NCBI GenBank assembly: GCA_025057795.1
Contig: JANXEP010000042.1
Location: 1 to 53,349 of the forward strand
Reading direction: 5' to 3'
Origin: Candidatus Bathyarchaeota archaeon
Lineage (GTDB): Archaea > Thermoproteota > Bathyarchaeia > Bathyarchaeales > UBA233
Length of the DNA: 53,349 nucleotides
Part shown: positions 50,751-53,349 of the stretch, piece after piece
Layout: each line of letters starts with the position of its first letter
How positions within the stretch are numbered: position 1 is the first letter of the stretch
Program-made: the position numbers and the translations under genes
Notes under the pieces: model-generated
Database searches by the model: none
Seen by the model: only the letters and a program-made list of their open reading frames with translations
Told to the model about the DNA's origin: nothing

Positions 50751-51968
50751 ATGCTGGAACCCGTTACCCTCGCGTTGATACTTGCCGGCTCAATAATTGT
50801 GATAGGGTTTCTAGGCAACTACGTTTTCGAGCGCAAAAATATTCCAGACATAATAATTTTGATCGTGTTGGGCATAATCATCGGGCCTTTAAGCGGCTTA
50901 GTTAGTGTTAGCGCAATAATGGGTTTGGCGCCCTACCTTTCCGCGTTGGCGTTGGTTTTCATACTCCTTGACGGTGGGTTAGCCATGAACATCTACCGCA
51001 TTTTTACTGAAAGCCCAAGGGCTACGGTTTTGGCAGCGTTGAGTTTCGGGTTAAGCGTTGCCTTCACAACGTTGATTGTAAAGTTTTTTGTAATACCGGA
51101 AGCCCCTCTCATATACTCAATTCTGTTCGGAACCATTCTTGGGGGAAGCAGCAGCATTGCAGTGGTTCCCTTAGTTTCGAAAATTAAGATAAGCGAAAAA
51201 TGTTCAACAATTTTGAACCTAGAATCAGCCATCAGCGACATCCTATGCATAGTTTTTTCGTTGGTGGCGATAGAAATAGCATTGAAGGGAACCGTTGAGT
51301 TAACCGCTATCGGACAGTCGGTGGCTAGTAGATTTTCAACAGGTATTGTGCTTGGGCTGATCTTTGGAATCATGTGGTTAAGCATATTTAGAAAAGTTGC
51401 CCGCTCCTCATACGCATATATCCTTACTTTGGCGGTTGTGCTTTTGGCCTACTCTGTTTCGGAGATTTTAGGCGGCAGTGGTTCTCTATGCTCCCTTCTT
51501 TTCGGCATAGTTTTAGGTAACGAGAAGGAGATTTATGGAATACTTAAAATGGAAAAGGTTTCAGAAACGGTTATAGATGCTGGACTAAAAAGGTTTGAGT
51601 CCGAAATAGCCTTCCTCTTGAGAACTTTCTTCTTCGTTTATATCGGTCTAATGTTCACGATCAGCGAATTAAAAACGATAATTGTCGGGGTGATCCTCTC
51701 GCTTATTTTGCTGCTCGCAAGATTCGTAAGCGTTAGAATTGCAACCGTCCGCTCAGCCGAGCTCATCCGAGAACGCCCAATAATGAGTGTGCTGTTAACA
51801 AGGGGTTTGGATGCCGCGGTTTTAGCGACACTCCCCATGCAGTATGCGGAAAAGGACGTTCTTTTTAAGGAACTTCACCCCCTCTACATTAACATTGCAG
51901 TTTTAGTTATTCTTGCAACCGCCGTTATAGCCACGGTTGGAGTCCCACTATTAAAGCGAAAAACCTAA
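50751..51968 (+). CDS. Na+(K+)/H+ antiporter, CPA1/NhaP-like
   Basis: Membrane protein of 405 residues with about 12 hydrophobic helices. GNYVFERKNIPDIIILIVLGIIIGPLSG matches the first helices, LLDGGLAMN the third and the conserved core is NLESAISDILCI, an ESxxSD form of the NhaP ion-binding motif (usually ESLxND). It exchanges Na+ or K+ for protons. There is no C-terminal regulatory domain. It is transcribed alone, 85 bp after nreA. Confidence 0.88.
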   Translation: MLEPVTLALILAGSIIVIGFLGNYVFERKNIPDIIILIVLGIIIGPLSGLVSVSAIMGLAPYLSALALVFILLDGGLAMNIYRIFTESPRATVLAALSFGLSVAFTTLIVKFFVIPEAPLIYSILFGTILGGSSSIAVVPLVSKIKISEKCSTILNLESAISDILCIVFSLVAIEIALKGTVELTAIGQSVASRFSTGIVLGLIFGIMWLSIFRKVARSSYAYILTLAVVLLAYSVSEILGGSGSLCSLLFGIVLGNEKEIYGILKMEKVSETVIDAGLKRFESEIAFLLRTFFFVYIGLMFTISELKTIIVGVILSLILLLARFVSVRIATVRSAELIRERPIMSVLLTRGLDAAVLATLPMQYAEKDVLFKELHPLYINIAVLVILATAVIATVGVPLLKRKT

Positions 51969-51969
51969 A

Positions 51970-51984
51970 ATGGTTCAAAACCAT
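51970..51984 (+). terminator. Short hairpin after the antiporter gene
   Basis: ATGGTT-CAA-AACCAT, a perfect 6-bp stem with a 3-nt loop, starts two bases after the stop codon. There is no U-tract after it, so termination is uncertain. Confidence 0.3.
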
Positions 51985-52105
51985 CTTAAAGGGGGCTTCA
52001 GAAAAATTTTCTTAAGTCTTTTCAATACATGTTAGGCTAAAAGGCATCGTTTAAATTTAATAACCAGACGGAGACTTTTCTCAAAAAAGGGTTAAGGTTT
52101 ATCGG

Positions 52106-52213
52106 TTGACAGAAATTTTTTATAAAAAAGCGCGCAATTCCAGGTTTGAGGTTGCCTTCGCGACTGTTGCCCAAGAAAAAGCTAAAAAGAAGAAATCAAA
52201 GAAAAAGAAGTAG
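52106..52213 (+). CDS. Possible small Lys-rich protein
   Basis: A 35-residue open frame from TTG, with a basic tail of KKKKSKKKK just before TAG. The interval 51969-52349 holds no other gene that I see. The frame has no ATG or clear RBS, and the TATA-like ATTTTTTATAAA is inside it. The basic tail could be that of a nucleic-acid-binding peptide, but the frame may be chance. Confidence 0.25.
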   Translation: MTEIFYKKARNSRFEVAFATVAQEKAKKKKSKKKK

Positions 52214-52280
52214 AAAAACTCCGCCTTAAACTAAAATCTTCCCATTTTTCCACCTTAAACACGATTCATGGAGTCTCTTC

Positions 52281-52288
52281 TATAAAAA
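52281..52288 (+). promoter_or_regulatory. TATA box of the FrhB-CBS gene
   Basis: TATAAAAA lies about 65 bp before the TTG start at 52350. The predicted transcript would have a leader of about 40 nt that carries a GAGGG RBS at 52339-52343, six bases before the TTG. Confidence 0.4.
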
Positions 52289-52349
52289 ACTAATCAACTT
52301 CGAAAAACAGCCTCTTCTAGTAAAAAATGCTCTTCAAAGAGGGCTACCT

Positions 52350-53349
52350 TTGTTTAGCTCCCTAAAACATTTAACTGCAACTAACCCAACAATAAGAGAA
52401 GCAACCAAAAGCGGTGGAGTTATAAACGCTTTACTCAATTTTGCCATCAACCAAAAGATAATTGACAGCGCGATTGTTTCAAGGGTTTCTCCAAGCTTAT
52501 CGATAAAAGTTAAGCCTTTAATAAGCCTCGTGCCAGACGACGCCCTTTCCGCCGTAGACTTAAAAATCATGCCTAGCGCAGTTGCAGAAGCCTTTGGCCG
52601 TGCAGTCTTTGAACATGGAAAAGTTCACATAGCTTTCGTTGGCATCCCATGCCATGTCCTCGCCCTTCGAAAACTTGAAGCTTGGCAACACAAAATTATT
52701 GACAGCTTGGAAATAACAATAGGGCTTTTTTGTCTATGGACTTTCTCAATCGGCCGACTGTTAGAGTATCTTCTGCAAGAACATAATGTTGCAGCTAACG
52801 AAATTGTGAATGTTGACTTGGAAGGGGACAAGTATGTGGTAACCACGGAAAATCGCATATTCCGAATTCCCATAGCGAAAGTCAAACCCCACATCATGAA
52901 CCGCTGCAAAACATGCACAGATTTTACATCAGAACTTGCAGACCTAAGCGTTGGCGGAGCAACCCCGCTAAAAAATTGGTCAATAATAATAGTTAGAACC
53001 AAAAAAGGCGAAGAATTGCTTAACCTAGCAGTTGAAAAGGAAATATTAACAACCAAAGAAATAGCCACAGAACCAGACACACTAGCACACTTAATCAACA
53101 TATCAGCTCAAAAAAGAAAAAGTGCACTGCAAGAAAGTAAAATCATGGAAAAACAGGGCATAATGATGCCTACAGCCACAGAGTTTTACATAAAGCTAAC
53201 ACCAGTCGAAAGCAGCATGCTAAAGAAAATGAAAGTGGAACAAATAATGACAAAAAACGTTATTGCACTAACGCCTTCAACGACAATAAATGAATTCTTC
53301 GACAAAGTAGCAGAACACCATCACATAGGCTTCCCAATAGTAAGCGAAT
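52350..53349 (+). CDS. FrhB/FdhB-like F420-type flavoprotein fused to a CBS domain (partial)
   Basis: The frame runs without a stop from TTG 52350 to the window end, 333 residues so far. SGGVINALLNFAINQKIIDSAIV, HIAFVGIPCHVLALRKLEAW, GLFCLWTFSIGRLLEYLL and NRCKTCTDFTSELADLSVGG are the N- and C-domain signatures of FrhB/FdhB-like proteins (F420 hydrogenase or formate dehydrogenase beta subunits). The N-terminal ferredoxin that many of these carry is absent. After a linker, VEQIMTKNVIALTPSTTINEFFDKVAEHHHIGFPIV starts a CBS domain, which usually binds adenine nucleotides. In-frame coding continues upstream to 52230 without a start codon. Two minus-strand open frames here are shadows. Confidence 0.82.
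   Translation, partial: MFSSLKHLTATNPTIREATKSGGVINALLNFAINQKIIDSAIVSRVSPSLSIKVKPLISLVPDDALSAVDLKIMPSAVAEAFGRAVFEHGKVHIAFVGIPCHVLALRKLEAWQHKIIDSLEITIGLFCLWTFSIGRLLEYLLQEHNVAANEIVNVDLEGDKYVVTTENRIFRIPIAKVKPHIMNRCKTCTDFTSELADLSVGGATPLKNWSIIIVRTKKGEELLNLAVEKEILTTKEIATEPDTLAHLINISAQKRKSALQESKIMEKQGIMMPTATEFYIKLTPVESSMLKKMKVEQIMTKNVIALTPSTTINEFFDKVAEHHHIGFPIVSE

Noticed and set aside
52625..53101. Minus-strand open frame of 158 codons, and the one at 52334-52570
   Set aside because: The plus strand encodes clear FrhB-type motifs through this whole stretch; the minus frames have low-complexity Ser-rich products.

Overview
The window is archaeal. It carries FtsZ with an upstream ribbon-helix-helix gene, Trm1, a Thg1-like enzyme, NreA, a DUF373 membrane protein, an archaeal-type cis-prenyltransferase, Tfx, Etf and heterodisulfide-reductase-like proteins, and an FrhB-like protein. 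Genes are dense, many promoters show TATA boxes about 25-30 nt before the start (often leaderless), and there are many ferredoxin-like and Hdr-like proteins. This fits an anaerobic member of the TACK group, most like Bathyarchaeia. The lineage is an inference from gene content; no rRNA or tRNA gene was seen that could fix it. I found no IS element, CRISPR array or prophage.

Layout. 1-3.4 kb: radical SAM/SPASM enzyme, polyferredoxin, SfsA, ferredoxin with zinc ribbon. 3.4-5.7 kb: a redox/metal cassette (permease, three small thioredoxin-fold proteins, ArsR regulator) built around a perfect 24-bp palindrome. 5.8-8.6 kb: stand-alone pyruvate-kinase C-terminal domain, an unknown protein, an EF-Tu domain-2-like protein and the t6A methylthiotransferase. 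8.8-11.7 kb: RHH-ftsZ operon, aspartate dehydrogenase, PHP phosphoesterase. 11.9-17.5 kb: MetRS (with its start in the wrong frame), Trm1, THEP1 NTPase, class II aldolase, YchF-type GTPase. 17.5-22 kb: minus-strand operon thg1-like, coiled-coil, DUF373, mtnP, uppS. 22-26 kb: ECF S-component with a DUF4430 protein, HtpX, core-MetE-like enzyme, hydrolase. 26.2-29.5 kb: molybdate/tungstate ABC transporter behind a Tfx regulator.

29.6-36.5 kb: heterodimeric ABC exporter, two-subunit aconitase X, FAD oxidoreductase. 36.5-44.3 kb: an electron-transfer block with divergent HdrA-like and HdrD-like genes next to an operon of Zn-alcohol dehydrogenase, acyl-CoA dehydrogenase, EtfB and EtfA. 44.5-52 kb: nucleotidyltransferase, flavodoxin, SHMT, ADH synthase (archaeal shikimate route), a DRE-TIM acyl transferase, NreA and a Na+/H+ antiporter. 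The window ends inside an FrhB/FdhB-like protein fused to a CBS domain.

The most notable points are these. The HdrA-like protein has a C-terminal MvhD-like domain that has lost its iron-sulfur ligands, and its HdrD-like neighbour has lost one ligand too. The FrhB-CBS fusion lacks its N-terminal ferredoxin. The MetRS HIGH motif lies upstream of every in-frame start codon. A roughly 50-bp element occurs twice in inverted orientation in intergenic DNA. Several promoters contain clear palindromes or tandem repeats that look like operators.
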